Source: Aestuariimicrobium soli (GTDB lineage: Bacteria; Actinomycetota; Actinomycetes; Propionibacteriales; Propionibacteriaceae). From it: a stretch of 64,000 bases of DNA. The stretch is from positions 248,001-312,000 of the forward strand of contig NZ_JBPJSQ010000003.1 of assembly GCF_051192575.1 (NCBI RefSeq). The letters are read 5' to 3'. This document shows, one piece after another, positions 32,947 through 42,099 of this stretch (positions are counted from its first letter, which is position 1; every line of letters begins with the position of its first letter). A program made the translations under genes and the position numbers. The notes beneath the pieces were generated by a model. That model was not told the DNA's origin, did no database searches, and worked only from the letters and a program-made list of their open reading frames with translations.

Positions 32947-33765
32947 ATGTCGGACAAACCCGGTGGTCGAGTGGCGGCGGGGAATGAGCCGCGTGTCGAG
33001 ATCACCCCGGCCCTGCGTCGCACTCTTCACTGGGAGACGGCGCTGCTGCTGGCCATCTCGCTGGGGCAGTCGGCGATCTATTCGGTGCTCAGCATCATCG
33101 AGCGGCTGACTCGGGCCGTCCCGCTCTCGCAGCAGACCTCGACGCTGAACACGTCGGCGACCCCGGATCGTCCGTGGCTCGACCTGAGCTACCAGGTGGC
33201 GGGGGTGGTGTTCGGCGTGGTGCCGGCGGTGCTCGCGGTGTACCTGCTGGGCAGCCGGTTCGTCCCGGTCGGTGGGGTGCGCAAGGCGCTGGGAGTGCGG
33301 CCTCGTCGGGTCGGGTTCGACGTCGCGTGGGGGTTCATCATTGCTGCCGGCATCGGCATTCCCGGGCTGGGGCTGTACCTCGGCGCGCGGGCGATGGGGG
33401 TGAACACCAATGTCGCGGCCGCGAATCTGCAGGAGAACTGGTGGACGATCCCGGTGCTGGTGGCGTCCGCGGCCATGAACGGCATTCTCGAAGAGGTCGT
33501 GATGATCGGCTACCTGTTCACGCGCTGGCTGCAGGCCGGGTGGCGGACGTGGGTCGTGGTGGCGGTGTCGGCGCTGGTCAGGGGCTCGTACCACCTGTAC
33601 CAGGGGTTCGGCGGCTTCGTCGGCAACCTGATCATGGGTGCCCTGTTCGGGCTGTTCTTCCTGAAGGTCAAGCGGGTGTGGCCGCTGGTGATCGCGCACA
33701 CGCTGCTCGACATCGTGTCGTTCGTGGGGTACTCGCTGTTGGCGGGGAAGGTCAGCTGGCTCTGA
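32947..33765 (+). CDS. CPBP-family intramembrane protease-like protein
   Basis: The 272-residue protein has about eight hydrophobic helices and the CPBP (Abi) motifs: EE in GILEEVVMIGYL, an Arg/His motif in ALVRGSYHLYQG and a final His in VIAHTLLDIV. The usual EExxxRG reads EEVVMIG, a variant in which the Arg is absent, so catalytic activity is uncertain. Eukaryotic members cleave prenylated CAAX proteins; bacterial roles include peptide maturation and immunity. The 3-prime end overlaps the convergent macrodomain gene by 14 bp. Confidence 0.85.
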   Translation: MSDKPGGRVAAGNEPRVEITPALRRTLHWETALLLAISLGQSAIYSVLSIIERLTRAVPLSQQTSTLNTSATPDRPWLDLSYQVAGVVFGVVPAVLAVYLLGSRFVPVGGVRKALGVRPRRVGFDVAWGFIIAAGIGIPGLGLYLGARAMGVNTNVAAANLQENWWTIPVLVASAAMNGILEEVVMIGYLFTRWLQAGWRTWVVVAVSALVRGSYHLYQGFGGFVGNLIMGALFGLFFLKVKRVWPLVIAHTLLDIVSFVGYSLLAGKVSWL

Positions 33766-34255
33766 GGGCCGCCTCGACCTTGGCGAGCACCGTGGGGTCG
33801 AGGACGACGATCCGGGCTTCGTCCACCTGGCCCGGGGTCGCGCGCAGGGTCTCGACCGCCGTGGCGATCGCGTCGTCCATGGGCCACCCGTAGACACCGG
33901 CGCTGACCAGGGGGAACGCGATGGTGGCGGCGCCGAGTTCGTCGGCGACCTCGAGGCAGCGGCGGTAGCACGAGACGAGCAGAGAGCGGTCGGTCTGGCC
34001 GGCGCGGTGGTTGGGGCCGACGGTGTGGATCACCCAGCGGGCTGGCAGGTTGCCGCCGGTGGTCCAGCCCGCGTCGCCGGTGGCGAGACCGTGCGGGAAG
34101 CGTCGGATGCAGTCCTCGAGGATGGCAGGTCCGCCGGCTCGGTGGATGGCGCCGTCGACGCCTCCGCCGCCGCGCATGGCGTTGTTGGCGGCGTTGACGA
34201 TGGCATCGACGCGCTGGGTGGTGATGTCGCCGAGGGCGGCGGTGACCTGGGTCAT
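33752..34255 (-). CDS. Macrodomain protein, probable ADP-ribose deacetylase
   Basis: The 167-residue protein is a single macrodomain of the MacroD/YmdB type: GDITTQRVDAIVNAANNAMRGGGGVDGAIHRAGG forms the ADP-ribose pocket (shown in parts GDIT, NAANN, GGGGVDGAIH), with the second loop PLVSAGVYGWP. It would hydrolyse O-acetyl-ADP-ribose or mono-ADP-ribose on proteins in the cytoplasm. The ATG at 34255 overlaps the stop of the upstream NmrA-like gene (ATGA). Confidence 0.93.
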   Translation of the reverse strand: MTQVTAALGDITTQRVDAIVNAANNAMRGGGGVDGAIHRAGGPAILEDCIRRFPHGLATGDAGWTTGGNLPARWVIHTVGPNHRAGQTDRSLLVSCYRRCLEVADELGAATIAFPLVSAGVYGWPMDDAIATAVETLRATPGQVDEARIVVLDPTVLAKVEAALRAS

Positions 34256-35115
34256 GGGGTCAGTGTTGCGAAGAAGTCGGCCAGGTGATGGGAGCCGAAG
34301 GGCTCGCCGGTGGCCTGCTGGGTGAGGCCGTCGGAGAAGAACTCGGCGAGATCACGCTGGCGGCGGCCGATGCGTGAAGCCACGGCCACTCCGGCGGCCA
34401 TCAGGGTTCGCGGGAGGACGACGAGCCGTGGCTGTTTGCCCACAGCTGTGCCCGCCAGGGTGGCGATGTCGCGATAGCTCAGGGTGTCGGGTCCACCCAC
34501 GTCCCAGGAGCCGGAAGGTTCGTCCAGCTTGGTGAGGCAGAAGTCGGCCAGATCGGCGCCATGGATGGGCTGCACCTTCACGTCGGGATCAGGTGGGAGC
34601 ACGGCCAGCCCGCGGCGGGCCATCTCGAGGTACTCGCTGACGTCGGAGAAGTAGCCGGAGGGGTTGATGAGGTGGTGGCGCAGGGACGACTGCTCGAGCG
34701 CGGCGCAGAAGGCGGCTTTCGACCGCAAGATCATGGAGCGGCCAGACCAGACGTGCATCACGTTCACGTAGAGGAAGGATTCGACCCCGGAGCGGCGCGC
34801 GTCCTCGAGAACGCGGAGGTTGGCGAGGAAGTCGACGGTCCAAGGGTCAGCCTTCTGGCGAGTGACACCCAGGGCCGAGACCACCCGTTGCACGCCGTCG
34901 CAGAGCCCGTCGGCGGCGCCGGGTTCGGTGAGGGGCCGTTCGATCCACTCGGCGATGCTTCCCGCCAGGCTCGGTGCTCCGTGGGCCCCGGGTTGTTCGG
35001 CCCTTGCGCGGGACCGGACCACGGCGCGGACTGAGTGGCCGGCGTTGGCGAGGGCCGTGGCGATGTGGCGCCCGGCATAGCCGGTGGCGCCGATGACGAG
35101 CACGTCGGGGGCCAT
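34252..35115 (-). CDS. NmrA-like NAD(P)-binding atypical SDR
   Basis: The 287-residue protein has the dinucleotide motif GATGYAGRHIA near the N-terminus and follows the NmrA/atypical SDR pattern (YVNVMHVWSG, NPSGYFSDV, PIHGADLADF, YRDIATLAGTAV). The classical Tyr-x3-Lys pair is not evident, so it may act as a redox sensor or an isoflavone-reductase-like enzyme. GGAGGT lies upstream of the ATG at 35115. It is co-translated with the macrodomain gene; both handle or sense NAD-derived ligands, but a shared pathway is not shown. Confidence 0.85.
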   Translation of the reverse strand: MAPDVLVIGATGYAGRHIATALANAGHSVRAVVRSRARAEQPGAHGAPSLAGSIAEWIERPLTEPGAADGLCDGVQRVVSALGVTRQKADPWTVDFLANLRVLEDARRSGVESFLYVNVMHVWSGRSMILRSKAAFCAALEQSSLRHHLINPSGYFSDVSEYLEMARRGLAVLPPDPDVKVQPIHGADLADFCLTKLDEPSGSWDVGGPDTLSYRDIATLAGTAVGKQPRLVVLPRTLMAAGVAVASRIGRRQRDLAEFFSDGLTQQATGEPFGSHHLADFFATLTP

Positions 35116-35251
35116 GATGGCACCTCCATTGGTGGGTGTCCCACGCGAGTGGGCTAGGCGGTTTCCACGCTAGCTCGACCTCGGCGCGGCCGCCGACCCA
35201 CCACCCCCACCCACCCCCTGAAACCCGCAGGCCCTCCCCACACCCCCTCGG

Positions 35252-35257
35252 TAGGAT
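35252..35257 (+). promoter_or_regulatory. -10 element for leaderless asd transcript
   Basis: TAGGAT lies 6 nt before the ATG at 35264. The interval contains only CACCCC, so there is no room for a ribosome binding site. Confidence 0.65.
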
Positions 35258-35263
35258 CACCCC

Positions 35264-36286
35264 ATGCGAGTCGGAGTTTTCGGAGCCACCGGTCAGGTCG
35301 GCGGAGTCATGCGCACCCTGCTGTTGGAGCGCCAGTTCCCGATGGATGAGGTGCGCTTCTTCGCCTCCGCCCGTTCGGCCGGCACCGTGATCGGTTTCGG
35401 CGACAAGCAGGTGACCGTCGAGGACGCCGCCACCGCCGACTTCTCCGGTCTCGACATCGCGCTGTTCTCCGCGGGCAAGGGCACCTCGCTCGAGCTGGCA
35501 CCCAAGGTGGCCGCCGCCGGCGCCGTGGTGGTCGACAACTCGTCCGCGTGGCGCATGGACCCGGACGTGCCGCTGGTCGTCAGTGAGGTCAACCCCGACG
35601 ACATCGCGAACCGCCCCAAGGGCATCATCGCCAACCCGAACTGCACCACCATGGCCGCGATGCCGGTGCTTCGTCCGCTGCACGACAAGGCCGGACTCAC
35701 CCGCCTGATCGTCGCCACCTACCAGGCGGTCTCCGGCTCCGGACTCAAGGGTGTCGAAGCCCTCGCCGGCCAGCTCGCGAACACCCCCAACCCCGAGCGC
35801 CTCGCGCACGACGGCTCGGTGTTCGCCGATGGTGACACCGCCCCCTACGCCAAGCCGATCGCCCACAACGTCGTCCCGCTCGCGGGCGCCCTCGTCGACG
35901 ACGGATCCGAGGAGACCGACGAGGAGCAGAAGCTCCGCAACGAGTCGCGCAAGATCCTGCACATCCCCGGCCTGGCCGTCGCTGGCACCTGCGTGCGCGT
36001 GCCCGTCTTCTCGGGCCACAGCCTCGCGATCCACGCCGAGTTCGAGCGCCCCATCACCCCGGACGAGGCCCGTGCCCTGCTCGCCGACGCCCCCGGAGTG
36101 GAGCTCGCCGACATTCCCACCCCGCGCCAGGCCGCCGGTGCCGACCCGAGCTTCGTGGGCCGCATCCGCGTCGACCAGTCCGTGCCTGACGGCAAGGGTC
36201 TGGTGCTGTTCGTCTCGAACGACAACCTGCGCAAGGGCGCCGCCCTGAACGCCATCCAGATCGCAGAGTTGGTGGCGCGCCAGTGA
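35264..36286 (+). CDS. asd: Aspartate-semialdehyde dehydrogenase
   Basis: The 340-residue protein has the Rossmann start VGVFGATGQVGG, catalytic Cys127 in NPNCTTMAAMP, the GSGLKG substrate loop and GHSLAIHAEFERP with the acid-base His. It makes aspartate semialdehyde for lysine, diaminopimelate, threonine and methionine. The stop overlaps the proC GTG (GTGA), so lysine-family and proline synthesis genes are co-translated. lysC, the usual neighbour, is not in the window. Confidence 0.96.
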   Translation: MRVGVFGATGQVGGVMRTLLLERQFPMDEVRFFASARSAGTVIGFGDKQVTVEDAATADFSGLDIALFSAGKGTSLELAPKVAAAGAVVVDNSSAWRMDPDVPLVVSEVNPDDIANRPKGIIANPNCTTMAAMPVLRPLHDKAGLTRLIVATYQAVSGSGLKGVEALAGQLANTPNPERLAHDGSVFADGDTAPYAKPIAHNVVPLAGALVDDGSEETDEEQKLRNESRKILHIPGLAVAGTCVRVPVFSGHSLAIHAEFERPITPDEARALLADAPGVELADIPTPRQAAGADPSFVGRIRVDQSVPDGKGLVLFVSNDNLRKGAALNAIQIAELVARQ

Positions 36287-37122
36287 GCGAGCCCAAGGGG
36301 GGCCGCCCGACGCGCCTGGCCATCCTGGGCGTCGGGGTGATGGGCGAGACCATCCTCTCGGGCCTGATCGATGCCGGTTGGGACCGCTCGTCCATCATCG
36401 GCACCGACCGCCGCGCCGCCCGGCGCGCGGAACTCTCCCGCACCTACGGCATCGAGTGCCTCGAGAACGCCGAGGCGGTGACCGGCGCCGACACGGTCGT
36501 CCTCGTGGTGAAGCCGCAGGACCTGCCCGACCTGCTGGCCGAGATTCGTCCGAACCTGGCCCCCGACGCGCTCGTCGTGTCGCTCGCGGCGGGCGTCACC
36601 ACCGACCTCATCGAGTCGAAGCTGCCCGCCGGATCACCGGTGGTGCGGGTCATGCCCAACACCCCGGCGATGGTGGGCGAGGGCATGGCGGCGGTCTCCG
36701 GCGGCTCGCACGCCACCCCCGACCAGGTCGCCCGCGTCGTCGACCTCATGCAGGCCGTCGGCAAGGCGATCGTCGTGCCCGAGAAGTACCAGGACGCCGT
36801 CACGGCCATCTCGGGCTCCGGCCCCGCCTACCTGTTCTTCGTGGTCGAGTCGATGATCGAGGCCGGCGTGCACCTGGGGCTGCCGCGCGACGTCTCGACC
36901 GAGCTGGTCGTGCAGACGATGCTCGGCTCGGCGACCCTGCTGCGCGATTCCGGCACCCATCCGACGGTGCTGCGCGAGCAGGTCACCTCACCGGGAGGGA
37001 CGACCGCTGCCGCGATCCGCGAACTCGAGGATCACAAGGTGCGGGCCGCCTTCATCACCGCCATGGAGGCCGCCCGCGACCGCTCCCGCAGCCTCGCGGA
37101 GAACCTGCGCACCCAGAGCTGA
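36283..37122 (+). CDS. proC: Pyrroline-5-carboxylate reductase
   Basis: The 279-residue protein has the N-terminal Rossmann motif ILGVGVMGETIL and the C-terminal ProC signature (ISGSGPAYLF and TSPGGTTAAAIRELE). It performs the last step of proline synthesis, reducing P5C with NAD(P)H. The GTG at 36283 overlaps the asd stop. It ends 5 bp before the stop of the convergent FtsX-type permease, so any terminator would have to lie inside coding sequence. Confidence 0.95.
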   Translation: MSEPKGGRPTRLAILGVGVMGETILSGLIDAGWDRSSIIGTDRRAARRAELSRTYGIECLENAEAVTGADTVVLVVKPQDLPDLLAEIRPNLAPDALVVSLAAGVTTDLIESKLPAGSPVVRVMPNTPAMVGEGMAAVSGGSHATPDQVARVVDLMQAVGKAIVVPEKYQDAVTAISGSGPAYLFFVVESMIEAGVHLGLPRDVSTELVVQTMLGSATLLRDSGTHPTVLREQVTSPGGTTAAAIRELEDHKVRAAFITAMEAARDRSRSLAENLRTQS

Positions 37123-37126
37123 ACCG

Positions 37127-39682
37127 TCAGTCGGCCCGCACCGCCCGGGCGGTCGCCGGCGGGGTCAGCCAGCCGGCGACACCCAGCAGCAGCGGCACCC
37201 CCACCACCAGGGGCACCAGGTACTGCCACGGGATCGACAGCAGCACATAACCGCGCGTGCCGAGAATCACCAGCACCACCGGCACCACCCCGACGAGCAA
37301 CCCCGCCGCCACCCCGACGGCGGTCGTCACGGCCGCCGAGGTCGCGGTGACCTGCCGCAGCGTCCACGAGCTCGCCCCGACGACGGCCAGCACCGACGAC
37401 GAGTGGCGGGCGTCCCGCAACGCCAGACTGGTCGCGATCACCGACACCACCACCAAGAGGCTGCCCAATACGAGCGCGAACCAGCGGGTGATCGGGGCAT
37501 AGCTGTCGACGGGGCCCGTGTCCCACCGCGCCCTGGTCTCGCCGGCCCCGTACTCGAGCACGACCTGTTCCAGGGTGTGCTGCTGCTCGAGTGTGGGGCG
37601 ACGCCCGTAGTCAAGCCACGTTTCGGTGAGGGTCAGCGGGGCCTTCACCCCATGCCTGGCCACGAATCCTGGCCCAATGATCGCCGGCATGGTGGGCTCA
37701 CCATAGGGCAGCGCGGCCACCGTGATCGGCTGCTCGCTCCCGATCTCGACCTGGTTGTGGTGAATGAAGGCTGAGGGGACCAAGGCCCCACCCTCGTCCA
37801 GCACGGCGCGCTGCTGGGGTGTCGCGGGGGAGCCGGTCAGGAACTCGACGAGTGAACCGTCGTCCACGACCACCGGCACGCTGGCGCCGCAGCGTCCATC
37901 GCCCGTGCAGGTGGCCGACACGTAGAGGGCTGGGAAGACGTAGGGAGCCTCGCCCTGGGCCGGAACCGTCAGCGTGCGCACCTGCCGGGGCTCGCCGAGC
38001 ACCCCGCGAATCCGGGTCACCACCTGGTTGTCGATCGAGGCGTTGCGGCTCGGTCCGCCGGTGACGATCACGAACCCGGAGGGTTCGGTCTGGGTCCAGT
38101 CGGCCACCGAGGTGCGCCCCACCGAGGCGTTCGCCACCAGCGCCGTACCCGCCAACGCCGTCACGGCCATGGTTGCCGTCACCACCGCGCTGGCCCGCGC
38201 GCGATTGCGCGACCAGTCACGACTGGCCAGCCGCACCGCGACCGGGCCTCGTCCGAGCGACCCCGACAACCGCTCGAGCACCCAGCCCATCGAGAACAGC
38301 GCCCCGAAGAACAACAGCACCACGGCTCCGACCGCCGGAATGATGCCGTTCTCGACCTTGCGAATCCCGTTCGCTTGAGGGGACGCCGCGATGGCGCCGA
38401 CCACGCCGACCGCCAACCCCAGCACGGCCAGGGCCAGCCCGACCCATGGGCGACGCGCAGGCGCCTGCGCCGTCTCGGACGAGCGGATGGCCCCGACCAC
38501 CTCTTGCAGGGCCACCCGGCGCGCGGGCAGCCACGCGGCGACGACGGCGGCGACGACGCCCACCGCGGTGATGGCCACCAGGGTTCCCACCGGCACCGAC
38601 AGGGGTGCGGGGTAGAAGGTGTCGTGAGCCTTGGACCACCACTGCACGCCGACACCGGCCAGGGCTCCGACCACCGTGCCGGTCGCGCAGGCGACCAGAC
38701 CGATCGTCAGACCTTGTCGCACCGAGATGGCGCGCAACGTTGCCGCCCTGGCCCCGGTGGCGGCGAGCAGGGCCAGCGACCGGGCCTGCTGCCGAAAACC
38801 GATGGCGAACGCAGCCGCGGCCACGGTGCCGGTGACCAGCAACACGAGCACGGTGCCGGCGGTGTACATGGCGGCCATCAGCACATTGTCGGGCGACCCG
38901 GACGGGTTGTTGCGCTGCTCGTCGATGACGGCGCTGCGCGAGAGCACGCCCACGCCCTGGTGGTTCAGGTCGGCGACCTGCTGCGCCGTCGGCACCCGGT
39001 CGAGCAGCACCTGCTGCACCGCCGCGCCGGCGGCCAACGGGTGCTCGGGGCCGACCGCGAACCAGGCGGGAGGCCCGAAGTCGTCCGCAGTCGCCGACCG
39101 CAGCCGACCCGAGATCAGGTAGTCGTGACCGTCGAGGTGCACCGTGTCGCCGGGCGCCAGCGAGAGCCGCCGCATGCCCTCGCCGGTGACCAACACCTGG
39201 CCGGCTCCGGGCAGCGCGCGGGGCTCGACGTCGTGGCGGATGGACTCCTCGGCCGCGGTCACGTCCTGCACCAACACCGGCGACGCCAGCGTGGCCCCCC
39301 GCCAGGTCAGGGTCGCCTCCCGGGTCGCCACGGTGCGAGGCTTGCTGCCGGTAACAGTGACCGCATCGAGCGGTGTGGGCGTGAAGTCAGGCTGACCCGC
39401 CGGCGACTCGGTGCTGCCGGGTTCACCCGGGCAGGTGGCGATCGCGAGATCGGGCTGGGTGCAGACACCGTCGGCCCCCGCGAGCGGGGTGAGTACGGCC
39501 GGGGCCTCACCCATCAAGCCCGAGGCGATGGCGACCGCGTCGTCCTGCGGGGCGCTCGAAGTGGCGGTGGCCAGCCCGCCCAGCGCGGCCAGCGGCACGG
39601 CGAGCAGCAGGGCGATGAGCAGGGTGCGCCCGCGATGACGGCGCAGTTCCCGGGTGGCGAGTCGGGTGGCGAGCGAGGCCAT
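37127..39682 (-). CDS. FtsX-like ABC transporter permease (MacB/FtsX family)
   Basis: The 851-residue membrane protein has an N-terminal helix (TLLIALLLAVPLAALGG), a large extracytoplasmic domain, a block of three helices near residues 260-400, a further helix pair, a second extracytoplasmic domain and a final three-helix block, the two-repeat layout of long FtsX-like permeases. Such proteins act as mechanotransmission exporters for peptides, lipids or antibiotics. Its ATPase starts just upstream (1 bp between genes), with a PadR regulator before that, a set-up typical of inducible export of toxic compounds. Confidence 0.9.
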   Translation of the reverse strand: MASLATRLATRELRRHRGRTLLIALLLAVPLAALGGLATATSSAPQDDAVAIASGLMGEAPAVLTPLAGADGVCTQPDLAIATCPGEPGSTESPAGQPDFTPTPLDAVTVTGSKPRTVATREATLTWRGATLASPVLVQDVTAAEESIRHDVEPRALPGAGQVLVTGEGMRRLSLAPGDTVHLDGHDYLISGRLRSATADDFGPPAWFAVGPEHPLAAGAAVQQVLLDRVPTAQQVADLNHQGVGVLSRSAVIDEQRNNPSGSPDNVLMAAMYTAGTVLVLLVTGTVAAAAFAIGFRQQARSLALLAATGARAATLRAISVRQGLTIGLVACATGTVVGALAGVGVQWWSKAHDTFYPAPLSVPVGTLVAITAVGVVAAVVAAWLPARRVALQEVVGAIRSSETAQAPARRPWVGLALAVLGLAVGVVGAIAASPQANGIRKVENGIIPAVGAVVLLFFGALFSMGWVLERLSGSLGRGPVAVRLASRDWSRNRARASAVVTATMAVTALAGTALVANASVGRTSVADWTQTEPSGFVIVTGGPSRNASIDNQVVTRIRGVLGEPRQVRTLTVPAQGEAPYVFPALYVSATCTGDGRCGASVPVVVDDGSLVEFLTGSPATPQQRAVLDEGGALVPSAFIHHNQVEIGSEQPITVAALPYGEPTMPAIIGPGFVARHGVKAPLTLTETWLDYGRRPTLEQQHTLEQVVLEYGAGETRARWDTGPVDSYAPITRWFALVLGSLLVVVSVIATSLALRDARHSSSVLAVVGASSWTLRQVTATSAAVTTAVGVAAGLLVGVVPVVLVILGTRGYVLLSIPWQYLVPLVVGVPLLLGVAGWLTPPATARAVRAD

Positions 39683-39683
39683 C

Positions 39684-40457
39684 TCAGGCCCCCCTCGACG
39701 GATCCGGCAGATCGCGGTCTGACACCCGCCGAGGAGCCGCGGGGTTGCTGCGGCGCAGCAGGGACGAGGCGTCGTCCGCCGTGGTCTCGTCGACCAGTCG
39801 CCCGTCGCGCAGGAAGACGACCCGATCGGCCCAGCCGGCGTGACGGGCCTCGTGCGTGACCATCACGACGGCCACCCCCTCGTCGGCCAGCGAGCGCAGC
39901 AGCGCCATGATCTCGTCGCCGGTGCTGGTGTCGAGGGCGCCGGTGGGTTCGTCCGCCAACACGATGCGGCGGTCGCCGACGATGGCCCGGGCGATGGCGA
40001 CCCGCTGACGCTGCCCGCCCGAGACCTGGTCGAGGAAGCGGCCGCTGAGTTCGGTGAGACCGACCCGGTCGAGGGCCCGGGCGGCCTGGGCGGCGGCGTC
40101 CTTGGGGCCGACACCGTCGAGCTCGAGCGGCAGCGCGATGTTCTCGAGCACCGTCAGGGTGGGCACGAGATTGAAGTCCTGGAAGACGAAGCCCAGCTGA
40201 CGGCGGCGAATGCGGGCCAGCTCGTCGCGGGATCGTCCCTGCAGGGTCACCCCGGTGACGGCGATCGTGCCCCCGGTGGGTCGGTCGAGGCCGCCGGCCA
40301 GCCCGAGCAGAGTCGACTTGCCCGAGCCGGAGGGTCCCATCACGGCGACGAACTCCCCGGCCCGCACGGTGAGGTTGAGTCGATCGAGCGCCACCACCGC
40401 GGTCGGGCCCTGTCCGTAGCTGCGGGTGACCTCGGTCAGTTCCAGCACGGCGCTCAT
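39684..40457 (-). CDS. ABC transporter ATPase (LolD/MacB type)
   Basis: The 257-residue protein has Walker A GPSGSGKST, the signature VSGGQRQR, Walker B IVLADEPTGALD (typical of the LolD/MacB/SalX branch) and VTHEARHA. It energises the FtsX-like permease encoded after it. The ATG overlaps the padR stop (ATGA). Confidence 0.94.
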   Translation of the reverse strand: MSAVLELTEVTRSYGQGPTAVVALDRLNLTVRAGEFVAVMGPSGSGKSTLLGLAGGLDRPTGGTIAVTGVTLQGRSRDELARIRRRQLGFVFQDFNLVPTLTVLENIALPLELDGVGPKDAAAQAARALDRVGLTELSGRFLDQVSGGQRQRVAIARAIVGDRRIVLADEPTGALDTSTGDEIMALLRSLADEGVAVVMVTHEARHAGWADRVVFLRDGRLVDETTADDASSLLRRSNPAAPRRVSDRDLPDPSRGA

Positions 40458-41029
40458 CGGTGCGCCCGCTCACGTGCCGGGGTGGTCTCGTCCGCAGGAG
40501 CGGGTGCGGGAGTGCGATGCGCCGCACGAAGCACGGCCGCCTCGCAGTGGTCGAGCCACCGCACCTCGGCCTCGGTGGTGTGGATCAGGCTCTCGATCAC
40601 CAGCTGCCAGGCGAGGTCGTCGGGGTCGGCGGCGCGGCGTGCGCGGGTGTAGTCCTGCAGGGTGGCGATGGTGGCCCGGCGCTGGATCTGGATCAGCGCC
40701 GTCAGGTCGACCCCGGGCAGCGACACCGCGATCGCGAGTTTCATCGCCAGCTCGTTGCGGGGAGGGTTGTTCAGCACCACGGGTGAGGCGAACCAGTCGT
40801 GCACCTCGGTTCGTCCGGCCTCGGTGATCGAGTGGACGACGCGACCCTCGGAGTCTTCGTCGCCGCGGACGACCAACCCGTCGCGCTCGAGGCGCTCGAG
40901 CGTGGTGTACACCTGCCCGATGTTCAGAGGCCACGAGTGACCGGTGCGCCGGTCGAACTCACTCTTCAACTCATAGCCGTGGCGCGGGCGCTCGCCGAGC
41001 AGGGCGAGCAGGGACTGGCGGATCGACAT
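40454..41029 (-). CDS. PadR-family transcriptional regulator
   Basis: The 191-residue protein has the PadR winged helix (SLLALLGERPRHGYELKSEF, then GQVYTTLERLERDGLV and a GR-containing wing) and a C-terminal helical Vir_act_alpha-like dimerisation region. The ATG at 41029 is supported by AAGGAG upstream and removes a 14-residue leader that would read through the operator. It most likely represses its own operon through the palindrome at 41042-41084 and is released by the exported compound. Confidence 0.93.
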   Translation of the reverse strand: MSIRQSLLALLGERPRHGYELKSEFDRRTGHSWPLNIGQVYTTLERLERDGLVVRGDEDSEGRVVHSITEAGRTEVHDWFASPVVLNNPPRNELAMKLAIAVSLPGVDLTALIQIQRRATIATLQDYTRARRAADPDDLAWQLVIESLIHTTEAEVRWLDHCEAAVLRAAHRTPAPAPADETTPARERAHR

Positions 41030-41041
41030 GACACTCCTTGG

Positions 41042-41084
41042 ATGCATTACGAGTATGCATGAGCTTTGCATACGCGTTATGCAT
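41042..41084. promoter_or_regulatory. PadR operator palindrome over the exporter promoter
   Basis: Two arms, ATGCATTACGAGTATGCAT at 41042-41060 and TGCATACGCGTTATGCAT at 41067-41084, are inverted copies with few mismatches, and each arm itself is bounded by ATGCAT or TGCA half-sites. A TTGACC hexamer on the minus strand (41085-41090) abuts the dyad and could be the -35 element, so bound PadR would cover the promoter. The region is strongly AT-rich compared with its surroundings. Confidence 0.8.
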
Positions 41085-41127
41085 GGTCAAGGAAGTCGAG
41101 GGAAAGTGCGCGTGTCGCCGTTCGGTC

Positions 41128-41709
41128 TCAGCGACCCAGCTGCCGCCGACGCTGACGGCGCCGGGCCCGCAGTTCGCGGCGGCGCTCCTTGTGGTGCTCC
41201 CGGTTGATCTGATCCTGCTCGGTGTCGGTGGCATTGCGAATCACCATCAGCACCACCACGGGGATGGCGAACGCCAGCGCGACCCAGGCCGGCCAGAAGT
41301 ACACCCAGTGGCCGTTGCCCAACATGACGAACAGCCAGATGACGACGTTGATGCCGACCAGACCCGCGCCCACACCACGGACGATCGAGACGGCCTTGTC
41401 GAGACCGCGTCGTCCACCCGTGGCGGCCGGCATCGGCGTCGGGGTGGGCGCACCCACCTGAGGGTGCGGGGTGAGCATCGTCAGGTCGCCGATCACCGGA
41501 ACCAACTCCCCGAAGGTGGCCACCTCGGAGGCCCGGTCGAGCCGCTCCGAGTACTCGGTGTGGTTCAGCTGCCCGTCGGTGTAGGCGCTGGCCAGCACCT
41601 CGCGGGCCACGTCACGGTCGCGATCGGCCAGGCGCATCTGCGGCGCCTGGCGTGGATCGATCCGGAACTGTTGCCAGACGGGGTGATGGGGCAGGTCGGG
41701 AAGGCTCAC
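41128..41709 (-). CDS. DUF1707 domain two-helix membrane protein
   Basis: The 193-residue protein has a DUF1707 domain in its N-terminal half (LADRDRDVAREVLASAY, GQLNHTEYSERLDRA, ATFGELVPVIGDL), then a Pro-rich linker and two transmembrane helices near residues 130-175, ending in a very basic tail of Arg and Lys. DUF1707 proteins are actinobacterial and of unknown function; some sit next to surface or stress genes. The GTG at 41709 follows CAGACT by 7 nt and fits the family N-terminus better than an upstream start. Confidence 0.82.
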   Translation of the reverse strand: MSLPDLPHHPVWQQFRIDPRQAPQMRLADRDRDVAREVLASAYTDGQLNHTEYSERLDRASEVATFGELVPVIGDLTMLTPHPQVGAPTPTPMPAATGGRRGLDKAVSIVRGVGAGLVGINVVIWLFVMLGNGHWVYFWPAWVALAFAIPVVVLMVIRNATDTEQDQINREHHKERRRELRARRRQRRRQLGR

Positions 41710-41990
41710 GGGGTTCAGTCTGCCCCACCCGAGGTCGCCGGTCACCGTGCGAACTGCGCGCCCGAATCGGGGTTCGTGGCCCAGGTGGGCTGTGAACCCC
41801 GGTTCGGATGCGCATTCTGCACACTTCGCCAGCGCCACCGCCCGCAGCCCCGTCGGCCGCGGGGGTGGATTTCGCGCTCACGGTCGCACCCCAGTAGAGT
41901 GAGGGGTCTGCTCCGGGTCGTGTCCCGGTGTGTCCGGGTCCGAGGCTCACGCCAGGGTCCGCCCCTTACATTCACTGTGAAAGGCCTGAC

Positions 41991-42092
41991 GTGGGTTCTG
42001 TCATCAAGAAGCGTCGCAAGCGCATGGCGAAGAAGAAGCACCGCAAGCTGCTGAAGAAGACGCGCATCCAGCGTCGTCGCGCCGGCAAGTGA
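41991..42092 (+). CDS. Small ribosomal protein bS22 (AURKAIP1/COX24-like)
   Basis: The 33-residue, extremely basic protein begins MGSVIKKRRKRMAKKKHRK and closely resembles the mycobacterial extra ribosomal protein bS22, which binds the small subunit and is related to the COX24 domain. It starts with GTG at 41991, preceded by AAAGG, and is too short for most gene finders. A TAGAGT about 100 nt upstream could be its -10 element. It heads the glutaredoxin-hem cluster, 7 nt before the next start. Confidence 0.9.
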   Translation: MGSVIKKRRKRMAKKKHRKLLKKTRIQRRRAGK

Positions 42093-42099
42093 CCGCCCT

